Notes: a model not told the origin generated them from the sequence alone. A stretch of DNA of 64,000 bases from Thalassospira sp. TSL5-1 (GCF_001907695.1 NZ_KV880639.1:322103-386102), one strand, 5' to 3'; positions 35,310-43,883 are shown, numbered from the stretch's first letter. A program made the numbers and translations.

Positions 35310-36083
35310 TTAAACCCAGCCGCCATCAACGATGAAATTCTGCGATGTAATCATGCGGCTTTCATCGGATGCCAAAAACAGCGCCATGCGGGCAATATCA
35401 TCAGGCATGACCTTGTTTTTCAGGCACTGGCGTTCGGCAATTTCCTTTTCGGCGGCTTCATCCACCCACAGGTCAAGCTGGCGCTGCGTCATCACCCAAC
35501 CCGGCACCAGCGTATTGACCCGGATATTATCCTTGCCAAGGTCGCGTGCCATGCCGCGTGTCAGGCCCTGCACGGCGGATTTGGCCGTGGTATAGCCGGG
35601 CATGCCGCCCTGACCCATCATCCAGCTAACCGACCCGAAATTGACAATCGAGCCGCCACCGGCCTCTATCATCATCGGGGCGACGGCCTGAATGGCAAAA
35701 AAGGCCGGACGGATATTGATCGCCTGGCGCTGGTCCCAATATTCAACTGTCACATCCTGCCATTTATGGCGGGTGTCATTGGCGACATTGTTCAGCAAAA
35801 CCGAAATCGGGCCGTTTTGAGTACTGGCATCCTTGACCGCCTGGCGCAGGGCGTCGATGTCAGTCAGGTCGCATTCAATAAAAAGCGGCGCATGGGCAGA
35901 TTTCCCCGCGAGATTTTCCGCCAGCTTCTCGCCCTCTTCACGCAGAATATCGACAAAGGCGACCTTCGCCCCCTGCTCGCAAAAGGCTTCAACCAGGGCC
36001 ATGCCAATGCCGGTTGCCCCGCCGGTAATAAAAACCGAGGCATCCTTGAGGCTGGTATAATGGGTGGGTTTACGGTCGGCCAT
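35310..36083 (-). CDS. SDR oxidoreductase, probable aldose (galactose/arabinose) 1-dehydrogenase
   Basis: A 257-residue classical SDR. The NAD(P) motif is FITGGATGIGMALVEAF; VDI follows beta-2; LLNNVAND replaces NNAG; the catalytic triad is NFGSVSW ... YTTAKSAV; the C-terminus ends FIVDGGWV. Such SDRs in sugar loci oxidise aldoses to lactones. Location beside an AraD1/GguC gene, a GntR regulator, a YtfQ-type sugar transporter and galM supports a sugar dehydrogenase; the exact sugar is inference. The start at 36083 has GGGAGA upstream. Confidence 0.85.
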   Translation of the reverse strand: MADRKPTHYTSLKDASVFITGGATGIGMALVEAFCEQGAKVAFVDILREEGEKLAENLAGKSAHAPLFIECDLTDIDALRQAVKDASTQNGPISVLLNNVANDTRHKWQDVTVEYWDQRQAINIRPAFFAIQAVAPMMIEAGGGSIVNFGSVSWMMGQGGMPGYTTAKSAVQGLTRGMARDLGKDNIRVNTLVPGWVMTQRQLDLWVDEAAEKEIAERQCLKNKVMPDDIARMALFLASDESRMITSQNFIVDGGWV

Positions 36084-36400
36084 GATGGCGGTTTCTCCCT
36101 TGATCGGATCAGCAAGATTTATAATTTTCAGCAGAACGACGAAAACACATCATCCCCCCGCCTGACCAGCCCAAACCCACCAGTGTATCCCGCCCTGGCA
36201 TGCCGCATCGACACATCCCGGTAGAGCAACAAAAGAGGTCACAAGCCCGCACTTTCAGGGGTAAAATCCAACAGCGCGGCTCCAGTTCCACTCCTGAAAA
36301 AGGCATGGTTCATGAATGGGCCGCAGTGTTGAAAATGATATTTCCCGTTTCCTCCTGCCAAGTGGGCACCTTAAGGCACCCTTATTCTTCATACTATAAC

Positions 36401-36430
36401 ATTAATGATCAATCGCGCCGAAGCTGTCAA
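36401..36430 (-). promoter_or_regulatory. Candidate promoter of the SDR-AraD1/GguC operon
   Basis: On the minus strand TTGACA (36430-36425), an 18-base spacer and ATTAAT (36406-36401). A TGATCA lies at the spacer/-10 junction (36406-36411). A second TATAGT box is at 36398-36393 but has no -35 at a good distance. Confidence 0.4.
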
Positions 36431-36548
36431 GAAGGCAGACAGGGCAAATACACGTTGGCGGCTTTCACAGCGGAGGGTAGTCCGCTATAAGCGAGGCGGA
36501 ATTTCAAACATATTCGGGTTATTTCATGTGTGCCGGCGGGAAAGCCGG

Positions 36549-36577
36549 TTGACCCGATATGCTATTACTGATCAAAT
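36549..36577 (+). promoter_or_regulatory. Candidate promoter of the FadR/GntR regulator
   Basis: TTGACC (36549-36554), a 17-base spacer and TCAAAT (36572-36577), followed immediately by the palindrome at 36579. Confidence 0.4.
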
Positions 36578-36578
36578 A

Positions 36579-36597
36579 TATTCATATCATATGAATA
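36579..36597. promoter_or_regulatory. Perfect 9-1-9 palindrome, candidate GntR-type operator
   Basis: TATTCATATCATATGAATA is an exact inverted repeat placed where transcription of the regulator gene would begin, 71 bases before its ATG. This position suits autorepression. Confidence 0.5.
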
Positions 36598-36667
36598 ATG
36601 AGCCAATGCCAAACCCGACAGGCAAAACCAGACCACTTTGCGCGTGGCCGCACGGAAAGCAGGAAAC

Positions 36668-37414
36668 ATGTCGTCCATGTCCAGAACATATGCCAGGCGC
36701 AGCCTGCATAGCATTGTCGCCCACGATTTGGGACGGCGCATTGTCACCGGTGAATTGACGCCGGGTGACAACCTGCCGACCGAAGCGCAACTAAGCGAAA
36801 CGCTGGATGTATCGCGCACCGCCCTGCGCGAGGCGATCAAAATCCTGTCGGCCAAGGGCCTGATTGAAAGCCGCCCCAAAACCGGCACCCGCGTGAAACC
36901 GCGCCATTTCTGGAACCTTTTGGACCCCGATGTTCTGTCCTGGCATTTCCCTGACCCGGACCCGGCCTTTTTATACGGCCTGTTTGAAACAAGGCTGATC
37001 ATTGAACCCAATACCGCCGCCATGGCCGCCGAACGGCGCAGCGAAGAACAGCTTGAAACCATTCGCAAGGCCTATCTTGGCATGGAACAGGCCGAACCGG
37101 GTACCGAGGCTATTTATTTGACCGACCTGGAATTTCATCAGGCGATCCTGGATGCCTCGCAAAACGATTTCATGAAATCGCTGGGGATGCTGATTGAAAG
37201 TGCCCTGATCGGATCTTTCAAAATGTCGAGCACGGGACCAAAGGCACAAGTCCATTCGCTGCCCAGCCATAAGGCGGTGTATCAGGCGATTGCAGACCGC
37301 GACCCGGACGAAGCCCGCAATGTCATGCGCCAGTTATTGCGCCAGACCATGATGCAGTTGCGTGACGAACTGGGTATGGACAGCACCACCGACTGGGAAC
37401 GCATTACCCTGTAA
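36668..37414 (+). CDS. FadR/GntR family transcriptional regulator
   Basis: A 248-residue regulator. The N-terminal winged helix (about 10-75) contains IVTGELTPGDNLPTEAQLSETLDVSRTALREAIKILSAKGLIESRPKTGTRV in two adjoining stretches, the classic GntR HTH. The FCD effector domain (about 95-235) has the conserved pattern ETRLIIEPNTA, LEFHQAIL with metal-binding residues, and SHKAVYQAIADRDPDEAR. The start is ATG 36668, eight bases after GGAAAG; ATG 36677 is possible. It lies between the two halves of a sugar locus and likely represses both; a sugar acid may be the effector. Confidence 0.93.
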   Translation: MSSMSRTYARRSLHSIVAHDLGRRIVTGELTPGDNLPTEAQLSETLDVSRTALREAIKILSAKGLIESRPKTGTRVKPRHFWNLLDPDVLSWHFPDPDPAFLYGLFETRLIIEPNTAAMAAERRSEEQLETIRKAYLGMEQAEPGTEAIYLTDLEFHQAILDASQNDFMKSLGMLIESALIGSFKMSSTGPKAQVHSLPSHKAVYQAIADRDPDEARNVMRQLLRQTMMQLRDELGMDSTTDWERITL

Positions 37415-37460
37415 CGGCCCGGTCCGAACAGCCAACCACATCGCCATCTTTCACGAAATA

Positions 37461-37493
37461 CGGGCCGCCCAACGAAGGCGGCCCGATATTTTT
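37461..37493 (+). terminator. Intrinsic terminator after the GntR regulator
   Basis: A perfect 9-bp stem (37461-37469 with 37477-37485), a 7-base loop, then a T-rich tail. Confidence 0.8.
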
Positions 37494-37506
37494 GACTTTA
37501 CAAATC

Positions 37507-38481
37507 CTAGCTGGTCCCCGCCCGCATCCCGGAAAAGGACCGGGTAATCAAACGTTGCAGCACAATAAAGCCGAACAGCAACCCGCCAATGACGATTTTG
37601 GTCCACCAGCTATTAAGTGTGCCATCAAAGGCGATCAGGGTTTGGATAACCCCCATAATGATGCCGCCAAAGAATGTGCCCGCCACAAAGCCCATGCCCC
37701 CGGTCAGAAGGGTGCCGCCAATGACAACGGCAGCAATGGCATCCAGTTCCACCCCGACAGCCGCCAACGGATAGGCCGAGGCCGTATAAAAGGCAAACAC
37801 CACACCGGCCAGCGCGCTGAAAACACCGCTTAGCGTATAGACCTGAATGATGGTGCGTTCGACAGGAATGCCGAGCAACTGGGCGGACTGCCGGTCGCCG
37901 CCAATAGCATAAACATTGCGGCCAAAGCGGGTATAATGCGCAATGACCATGCCAACCAGCACAGCTACCAGCATCACCATTGCCGAGGCACTGAGCCACC
38001 CCCGCCCGGGCAGCGGAATGCGAAAACCGGCAAAAGCACTGACAAAATCATGGCTGATGGGCACGGAATCCAGATTGATCAGGAAACACATGCCGCGCAA
38101 AAAAAACATCCCCGCCAGGGTAATGATAAAGGGCTGAATATCGAACCTGGCGATAATAAAGCCCATAAAGGCACCAAACAGCCCGCCAAAGATCAACGAT
38201 ACAACAACCGCCACCAGCGGATGAATGCCAAAGCCAGTCACAAGCTCCGCCATCAGCACGCCGACAAAGGCAATCATGGAACCCACCGAAAGATCAATGC
38301 CGCCCGACAGGATCACGAAGGTCATGCCAATCGCGGTAATGATCAAAAAGGCATTATCGGTTAACAGGTTGCCCAGAACATAGGTATCGCTAAAGGCGCG
38401 ATATTCAAACATGCCATACCCATACAGCAGCGCACAAACCGCCAGGGTTGCCAGCAACGGATAATAGCGTTCATTAATCAT
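37507..38481 (-). CDS. yjfF: Sugar ABC transporter permease, YjfF-like
   Basis: A 324-residue inner-membrane permease of the ribose/galactose type (BPD_transp_2) with about 8-10 helices. Landmarks are GMTFVILSGGIDLSVGSMIAF, the cytoplasmic coupling loop YAIGGDRQSAQLLGI and VVIGGTLLTGGMGFVAGT. In E. coli YjfF pairs with YtfT for galactofuranose uptake. It overlaps ytfT by eight bases and is the last gene of the transporter operon. Confidence 0.9.
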   Translation of the reverse strand: MINERYYPLLATLAVCALLYGYGMFEYRAFSDTYVLGNLLTDNAFLIITAIGMTFVILSGGIDLSVGSMIAFVGVLMAELVTGFGIHPLVAVVVSLIFGGLFGAFMGFIIARFDIQPFIITLAGMFFLRGMCFLINLDSVPISHDFVSAFAGFRIPLPGRGWLSASAMVMLVAVLVGMVIAHYTRFGRNVYAIGGDRQSAQLLGIPVERTIIQVYTLSGVFSALAGVVFAFYTASAYPLAAVGVELDAIAAVVIGGTLLTGGMGFVAGTFFGGIIMGVIQTLIAFDGTLNSWWTKIVIGGLLFGFIVLQRLITRSFSGMRAGTS

Positions 38482-39529
38482 TGCGGGTTCTCCTGCGCCA
38501 GAAACTGCCCATCATCTGCCGGGCCTTCGGGGCCTGCATCAATAACACGACCATGACGACGGCGGCCTTGACGATCAGGGTATATTGCGACGGCAAACCC
38601 GACAGCAAAATGCCGGTACCCAGCGCCTGAATGATCAGAACCCCAATCACCGTCAGCCCCAGATAAAACCGCCCCCCCATCAGCGACGCCCCGCCAACCA
38701 CAACGGCCAGAATGGCATCCAGCTCCAGCCACAAACCGGCATTATTGGCATCCGCACCGCGAATATCGGCCGCAATAATGATGCCCGCCACCGCCGAACA
38801 CAGCCCGGAAATAACATAGGCCAACACCTTGATACCGCGTGCATCAATGCCCGCCAGGCGGCTGGCGCGTGCGTTGCCGCCTACTGCCTCGACAAACAGG
38901 CCAAGCGCGGTTTTGCGCATGATTGCCCACAGGCCGGCAATGACGATGGCGGCAATAATCACCCGCCACGGAATACCCAACAAATAGCCACTGCCAATCG
39001 CCTCGAAAAACGGGCCGTGGAAAGTGACGATTTGCCCGCCGGTAATCATTTGTGCAATACCGCGCCCCGCCACCATCAAAATCAGGGTGGCGATAATCGG
39101 CTGAATATCCAGAAACGCCACCAAAATGCCGTTCCACAAACCGCACAAAACCCCGGCCCCCAGGGCGGCCAGAATAATCACCAGGGGTGACAGGCTGGTA
39201 TCGCGGATCAGCACCGCCATCACCGCCCCCGAAATGGCAATGACCGAGCCCACCGAGAGATCAATGCCGCGCGTGCCAATGACAATCGCCATGCCCACCG
39301 CGACCAGCGCGGTTGAGGCCCCACGATGAATAATATCCACCAGCGAGCCATATAAATGCCCGTCAACAACCTTGATGTCGAAAAACCGGGGCGAGATCAG
39401 ACCATTAACGATAATCACCAGCGCCAGCGCAATAACCGGCCCCAGCCACTGGCGCGATGACAGCGCAATTGACCGCCGGTCTTTGCCGCCCTTTCCTGCC
39501 GATTTTTTAGTATCTTGCAATATTGTCAT
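38474..39529 (-). CDS. ytfT: Sugar ABC transporter permease, YtfT-like
   Basis: A 351-residue permease with a roughly 30-residue basic N-terminal tail before TM1. It contains GMAIVIGTRGIDLSVGSVIAIS, the coupling loop VGGNARASRLAGID and VVGGASLMGGRFYLGLTVIG. It forms the channel with YjfF and is driven by YtfR. The start overlaps the ytfR stop by four bases (ATGA) and the stop overlaps yjfF by eight, so the three are translationally coupled. Confidence 0.9.
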   Translation of the reverse strand: MTILQDTKKSAGKGGKDRRSIALSSRQWLGPVIALALVIIVNGLISPRFFDIKVVDGHLYGSLVDIIHRGASTALVAVGMAIVIGTRGIDLSVGSVIAISGAVMAVLIRDTSLSPLVIILAALGAGVLCGLWNGILVAFLDIQPIIATLILMVAGRGIAQMITGGQIVTFHGPFFEAIGSGYLLGIPWRVIIAAIVIAGLWAIMRKTALGLFVEAVGGNARASRLAGIDARGIKVLAYVISGLCSAVAGIIIAADIRGADANNAGLWLELDAILAVVVGGASLMGGRFYLGLTVIGVLIIQALGTGILLSGLPSQYTLIVKAAVVMVVLLMQAPKARQMMGSFWRRRTRND

Positions 39530-41031
39530 CGTGCAATCGCCTCGATGATATTGTTTTGGGTAATGTCCGCGCCCGAAAGCTCGCTTGCCAATTCACGGTC
39601 ACGCAACACGGCAACACGATCGGCAAAGGCGACAATTTCCTCAAGCTCGGAAGAGGCCACCAGCAAAGCCAGCCCTTCGTCACACAAATCACGGATCAGT
39701 TTGATGATGTCGGCATGTGCCCCCACATCAATGCCGCGAGTGGGTTCATCCAAAATCAGGAAAACCGGTTTGGACACCAGCCAGCGCGCCAGAATAACCT
39801 TTTGCTGGTTCCCGCCCGAAAGCTGGCCCACGGGTTTTTCCCGGTCCGGCGTGGCAATGCCCAGCGCCTTGATCATGTCATCGGCAAATTTATCCTGCTC
39901 TGCCCGGGGAATGGGCCTGAGCCAACCGCGCCGCCCCTGAAGGGCCAGGGCAATATTTTCGCGCACGCCAAGTTCGGGCACGATGCCATCCTGTTTGCGG
40001 TCTTCCGGGCACAGGCCAAACCCCGCCCGGATCGCCTGGCGCGGGGTGCGCAGCATCACCGGTTTATCATCCATAAAGACCAGCCCGCTATCGGCACGCT
40101 GTGCGCCAAAAACCAGTTCGGCAAGCTCTGTACGGCCTGACCCCAGCAACCCGGCCAAACCGACAATCTCGCCACCGGAAAGCTCCAGCGACACGGGCTT
40201 AAGCACACGCTTTTTACCGAGATTTTTGATCTGAATATGGTTTTTGCGCTCGGTTGCTGTGGTTTTGGCATGATGGCGGTGTGAACTGATTTCGGCCAGC
40301 TCCCGGCCCAGCATGTGATTGATCAGGTCAATTTGCGGCAATGTGGCGGTTTCAAAGGTGCCCACCAGCCCACCATTGCGCAAAATCGTGATGCGGTCGG
40401 TAATTTCGTAAACCTGATCCAGGAAATGGGTGACAAACACAATGCCCAGCCCCTTTGCCTTCAGCGACCGCATAATACCAAACAGCGTTTTAATCTCGTC
40501 TGCATCAAGCGACGCTGTCGGTTCATCCAAAATCAGCACCCGCGCATCCAGTGCAACGGCGCGCGCAATCGCCACCAATTGCTGGATTGCAACCGAATAG
40601 GAGCCCAGCGCCCGGTTAATATCAATATCCAGCCCCAGAATTTTCAGCGCCTCGCGCGCATCCTCGGCGGTTTTTTTCCATGAAATAAGGCCGAACTTGC
40701 GGGTCTGGCGTTCCAGCATCAGGTTTTCCGCCACCGACAATGTCGGCACCAGATTAACTTCCTGAAAAACCGTTGAAATGCCCAGCTGCTGCGCTTCACC
40801 CGTGTGCCCCGGATGGATTTCGCGCCCGTCAAGGGTGACGGTGCCTGCATCGCGCGGATGCACCCCGGTCATTACCTTGATCAGGGTTGACTTACCTGCA
40901 CCATTTTCACCCAAAAGCGCGTGAATTTCGCCGGGCATCAGCGAAAAATCAACATCCTGCAGGGCCTTTACGCCTGGAAAGAACTTTCCCACACCACGCG
41001 CAGACAGCACGGGTTGTGCCCTATCTGCCAT
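39526..41031 (-). CDS. ytfR: Sugar ABC transporter ATP-binding protein, YtfR-like (two NBDs)
   Basis: A 501-residue ATPase with duplicated nucleotide-binding domains, standard for ribose/galactose importers. NBD1: Walker A GENGAGKST, relaxed signature YSVAIQQLVAIARA, Walker B LILDEPTASLD. NBD2: altered Walker A region GLLGSGRTEL, intact signature LSGGNQQKVILARWL, Walker B LILDEPTRGIDVG. The second site is thus the usual degenerate one. The start is ATG 41031 behind GGGAGG. It energises YtfT-YjfF. Confidence 0.92.
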   Translation of the reverse strand: MADRAQPVLSARGVGKFFPGVKALQDVDFSLMPGEIHALLGENGAGKSTLIKVMTGVHPRDAGTVTLDGREIHPGHTGEAQQLGISTVFQEVNLVPTLSVAENLMLERQTRKFGLISWKKTAEDAREALKILGLDIDINRALGSYSVAIQQLVAIARAVALDARVLILDEPTASLDADEIKTLFGIMRSLKAKGLGIVFVTHFLDQVYEITDRITILRNGGLVGTFETATLPQIDLINHMLGRELAEISSHRHHAKTTATERKNHIQIKNLGKKRVLKPVSLELSGGEIVGLAGLLGSGRTELAELVFGAQRADSGLVFMDDKPVMLRTPRQAIRAGFGLCPEDRKQDGIVPELGVRENIALALQGRRGWLRPIPRAEQDKFADDMIKALGIATPDREKPVGQLSGGNQQKVILARWLVSKPVFLILDEPTRGIDVGAHADIIKLIRDLCDEGLALLVASSELEEIVAFADRVAVLRDRELASELSGADITQNNIIEAIAR

Positions 41032-41115
41032 ATGATCCTCCCTGATCTGTGAACTGTTGCGCAAAAGGCGTGCCCTTCATTTTTCCAAAGGACACGCCAA
41101 TGCGTCAGCCATCAG

Positions 41116-41136
41116 GCCGGGTGTTTTTCACCCGGC
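41116..41136 (-). other. Intercistronic stem-loop between ytfQ and ytfR
   Basis: A perfect 8-bp stem (GCCGGGTG with CACCCGGC) around a TTTTT loop, with no U-run following on the coding strand. Hairpins in this place typically protect the binding-protein mRNA so that it exceeds the membrane subunits. Confidence 0.6.
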
Positions 41137-41143
41137 ACGATTA

Positions 41144-42097
41144 TCAGCTACCGCTACGTTTTTTATATTCTTCTGCAGCCGTATCAGGCAGGTAAAGCGG
41201 ACCATTCGCCTTGATCCATTTCGGCACTTCCTTGCCATCCATTGAAGCCTTGATGGCATCAAAGGCCGGTGCCCCCAAATGCGGGTTCAGCTCGATCGAG
41301 GCATTGGTTTCACCATCGGCCATTGCCTTGAAAATATCAGGCACACCATCAATCGAGACGATCAGAATGTCTTTGCCCGGTTCCAGACCGGCTTCCTTAA
41401 TCGCCTGAACGGCACCCAGCGCCATATCATCATTATGGGCATAAAGGGCACAAATGTTTTTGCCGCCATTTTCCGCCTTCAGGAAACTTTCCATCACTTC
41501 CTTGCCGCCTGAACGGGTGAAATCGCCCGACTGCGAGCGCAGGATTTTCATGTTGGGAAAATTGGAAATAACGTTGCCGAAGCCTTCCTTGCGGTCAATC
41601 GCGGCCGAAGACCCCACCGTGCCCTGCAATTCAACCACATCACAAACGCCGTTGGTTTTTGCTGCAAGCCACGCCCCGGCAAGGGCCCCTTCCTCGACAA
41701 AGTCAGAGGCGACCTTGGTAAGATAAAGCGACGGATCGGCGTCAACACCACGATCAATCAGGACGACAGGAATACCCGCATCCTTGGCTTCCTTCAAAAC
41801 CTGGTCCCAGCCGGTTTCAACCACCGGGGCCAGCAAAATACCATCCACACCCTGGGCAACAAAGGAACGTACCGCCTTGATCTGGTTTTCCTGTTTTTGC
41901 TGGGCATCAGAGAATTTAAGATCAATGCCGCGTTTCTCTGCCTCGGCCTTGATCGAGGCGGTTTCGGAGGTACGCCATCCGCTTTCCGACCCGATCTGCG
42001 AAAACCCGATAATCATTTCCGCCTGCGCGGCAAGCGACATTCCCATACCGATGCACACGGTTGCACCAGCAATTGCCAGCTTTTTAAGCCCTTTCAT
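41144..42097 (-). CDS. ytfQ: Sugar ABC transporter substrate-binding protein, YtfQ-like
   Basis: A 317-residue periplasmic binding protein. The signal peptide is about residues 1-26 (cleaved near AQAE). The mature start MIIGFSQIGSESGWRTSETASIKAEAEKRG, in two stretches, is highly characteristic of YtfQ, as are LLAPVVETGWDQVL and LIDRGVDADP. E. coli YtfQ binds galactofuranose; relatives also take arabinofuranose or galactopyranose. First gene of ytfQRT-yjfF and divergent from galM, which would interconvert anomers of the imported sugar. Confidence 0.93.
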   Translation of the reverse strand: MKGLKKLAIAGATVCIGMGMSLAAQAEMIIGFSQIGSESGWRTSETASIKAEAEKRGIDLKFSDAQQKQENQIKAVRSFVAQGVDGILLAPVVETGWDQVLKEAKDAGIPVVLIDRGVDADPSLYLTKVASDFVEEGALAGAWLAAKTNGVCDVVELQGTVGSSAAIDRKEGFGNVISNFPNMKILRSQSGDFTRSGGKEVMESFLKAENGGKNICALYAHNDDMALGAVQAIKEAGLEPGKDILIVSIDGVPDIFKAMADGETNASIELNPHLGAPAFDAIKASMDGKEVPKWIKANGPLYLPDTAAEEYKKRSGS

Positions 42098-42186
42098 TAT
42101 TTCCTCCCTGAATTGGCCTTTTGCCTAAAAGCCATATAGTATTACAATATGATGATCAGGAAGACAATCACATCAACAACTGGCAA

Positions 42187-42216
42187 TTGAAAATCGCAGT
42201 TTTCTGCGATTATTCT
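42187..42216 (+). promoter_or_regulatory. Candidate galM promoter containing a palindrome between -35 and -10
   Basis: TTGAAA (42187-42192), an 18-base spacer and TATTCT (42211-42216). An exact 8-4-8 inverted repeat (AATCGCAG ... CTGCGATT, 42192-42211) fills the spacer, so a bound protein would block or bend the promoter. As RNA it would be a short hairpin. Confidence 0.4.
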
Positions 42217-42244
42217 GGACAAAAAAAGCTCGGGAAATGCCTTT

Positions 42245-43252
42245 ATGACATCGCAACACGCGCCAGAAACTCACGTAAAGCTAGAAAATCAAAAGATTCG
42301 CGTCCTTTTTTCCAGGCAGGGGGCACGCATCCTCTCGTTTTCATTGAAAGACAATCACAAATCCGACGTAAATATCGCACTTGGGTTTCCCTCTTTGGGG
42401 GATTATGCCCGTCACGATAGCTATGTCGGTGCCACCTGTGGCCGATATGCCAACCGCATTGCCGGGGCACATTATCGCGATCAACAGGGAAATCTGGTGC
42501 AACTGGCGGCCAATGAAGGCCCAAATCTGTTGCATGGCGGGCCGGAAGGGTTTGACAAACGCCCCTGGATGGTAATGGAACAAACGGCAAGCCATGTGGT
42601 ATTTGCCCTGTCATCGCCCGACGGCGACCAGGGCTTTCCCGGCACCCTGCATTGCACGGTGCGCTATGAACTGGCGGGTAACAGCATGCGCTGTGAAATT
42701 TCGGCAACCTGTGATGCCCCCACCATTATCAATATAACCAACCACAGTTACTGGAACCTCTCGGGCCGGTTTGATCGCAGTGCCGCCGATCACGAATTGC
42801 AAATTCATGCCGACCAGTACCTGCCGGTAGATGACTGCCTGATCCCCCTGCCCGGTCGCGCCGATGTAACGGGCACAACATTTGATTTCCGCACCCCGCG
42901 TGCCATTGCCGCACCCGAGGAATTACAGGCCGATAAAGTCATTGATTACGACCACAATTTTTGCCTGAGCGGACGGCGCGGCACATTGCGCAAAATCGCC
43001 AGCCTGTTTCATGCCCCCACCAACCGCCGCCTGACCCTTTCAAGCACCGAGGCGGGATTGCAGTTTTATCTGGCCCGGCATTTTACCAGCGAGATGACAT
43101 CGCAGGATGGCACGCCGCTGCATCCGCAATGCGCCATCGCGCTGGAGCCACAGACCTTTCCCGACAGCCCCAATCGCGAGGATTTCCCATCGCCGTTCCT
43201 TAATCCCGGCGATAGCTATTCACATGTTATGGTTTGGCAGATCGACGGTTGA
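42245..43252 (+). CDS. galM: Aldose 1-epimerase (mutarotase)
   Basis: A 335-residue cytoplasmic mutarotase. Catalytic features are GRYANRIAGA with the conserved substrate Arg, the general-acid His in NITNHSYWNL, and the general-base Glu near the C-terminus in CAIALEPQTFPDSPN. LLHGGPEGFDKRPW is also typical. It equilibrates alpha and beta anomers of galactose or similar aldoses so that a stereospecific dehydrogenase can act. Divergent from ytfQ, separated by 147 bases carrying a candidate operator. Confidence 0.93.
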   Translation: MTSQHAPETHVKLENQKIRVLFSRQGARILSFSLKDNHKSDVNIALGFPSLGDYARHDSYVGATCGRYANRIAGAHYRDQQGNLVQLAANEGPNLLHGGPEGFDKRPWMVMEQTASHVVFALSSPDGDQGFPGTLHCTVRYELAGNSMRCEISATCDAPTIINITNHSYWNLSGRFDRSAADHELQIHADQYLPVDDCLIPLPGRADVTGTTFDFRTPRAIAAPEELQADKVIDYDHNFCLSGRRGTLRKIASLFHAPTNRRLTLSSTEAGLQFYLARHFTSEMTSQDGTPLHPQCAIALEPQTFPDSPNREDFPSPFLNPGDSYSHVMVWQIDG

Positions 43253-43385
43253 CCACCCGGTCAAACCAACAAATCAGGGCAAAGCATGGTTTTATGATTA
43301 AATCAAAACCTGTGCTTTGCCTGCTGCCAACCAAAAAAAGCAGAATATTTAGCCCGGAACGCAAACAGACAAACAACCTGACACC

Positions 43386-43440
43386 GCAACAGTGTTGCCA
43401 GCGGCGATCCGAATGACTATTTTCCGCTGATCATTCCGGA
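43386..43440. other. Short inverted repeats upstream of the unknown protein
   Basis: GCAACA-G-TGTTGC (43386-43398) is a perfect 6-1-6 palindrome, and TCCGAATGA (43408-43416) pairs with TCATTCCGGA (43431-43440) with one bulged base. They may be operators or leader hairpins; no function is assigned. Confidence 0.3.
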
Positions 43441-43451
43441 ACCGGGCCAAA

Positions 43452-43883
43452 ATGACCAAAACCACCAAAGGTTCTTCAGCATATCCCTGTATCGAGGCAA
43501 CGGCGCATTCGCCGCTGCGGTGGGTCATGCTGTGCCTTACGCTTCTGGCCCTGGCGATTATTGGTGGCAGTCTGGCAACCGCAACAACCGGGTTTCCGGG
43601 CAGCAATATCGGCCCGCATAACCCAAAGACCGCCTCATATGGCTTTCCGGAAAAACAGGGCGTCCTACCCGCCGGTGGTGACTCTTACGTCCTGACATCG
43701 CGACAGATCACCAGCAAAAAACATCCGCCTGTCACCGATCCGGTAGATGACACAATAGCAAATCTGGAAATTCCATTTTTGCCAGGGCCAACATATCGCA
43801 TCTTTGCCTTTGGCAACCAGACGCATCTGTCATCCCGGCCACATGCGCCCTATGCGCCGCGCTCTCCGCCCGCCGCAGTCTGA
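43452..43883 (+). CDS. Hypothetical membrane-anchored protein upstream of secDF
   Basis: A 143-residue protein that I do not recognise. One hydrophobic helix (WVMLCLTLLALAIIGGSLA, about residues 24-42) follows a short basic/polar N-terminus, giving an N-terminal anchor or uncleaved signal. The remaining 100 residues are proline- and histidine-containing, without cysteines, and look periplasmic and poorly structured. Codon use resembles neighbouring genes, which supports coding, but the ribosome binding site is weak. The stop is 103 bases before secDF on the same strand, so a joint transcript is possible. Confidence 0.55.
   Translation: MTKTTKGSSAYPCIEATAHSPLRWVMLCLTLLALAIIGGSLATATTGFPGSNIGPHNPKTASYGFPEKQGVLPAGGDSYVLTSRQITSKKHPPVTDPVDDTIANLEIPFLPGPTYRIFAFGNQTHLSSRPHAPYAPRSPPAAV

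Larger units (their letters stand above)
36084..36667. other. Long divergent control region of the SDR-AraD1 operon and the GntR regulator
   Basis: About 584 bases with no supported gene. It holds candidate promoters for both directions and a perfect palindrome, listed separately. The implied SDR leader of about 310 bases is long, but I do not recognise a riboswitch in it. Confidence 0.5.

Noticed and set aside
35271..36224. A 317-codon open frame antisense to the sugar-dehydrogenase-like SDR
   Set aside because: The SDR has NAD and YxxxK motifs in order; the antisense frame looks like random translation and runs into the intergenic region.
36200..36490. A 96-codon open frame in the divergent control region
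   Set aside because: No ribosome binding site, atypical composition, and it crosses candidate promoter elements.
43349..43606. Minus-strand frame opposite the unknown anchored protein
   Set aside because: Codon use and the hydrophobic helix favour the plus-strand reading; this frame has no plausible start context.
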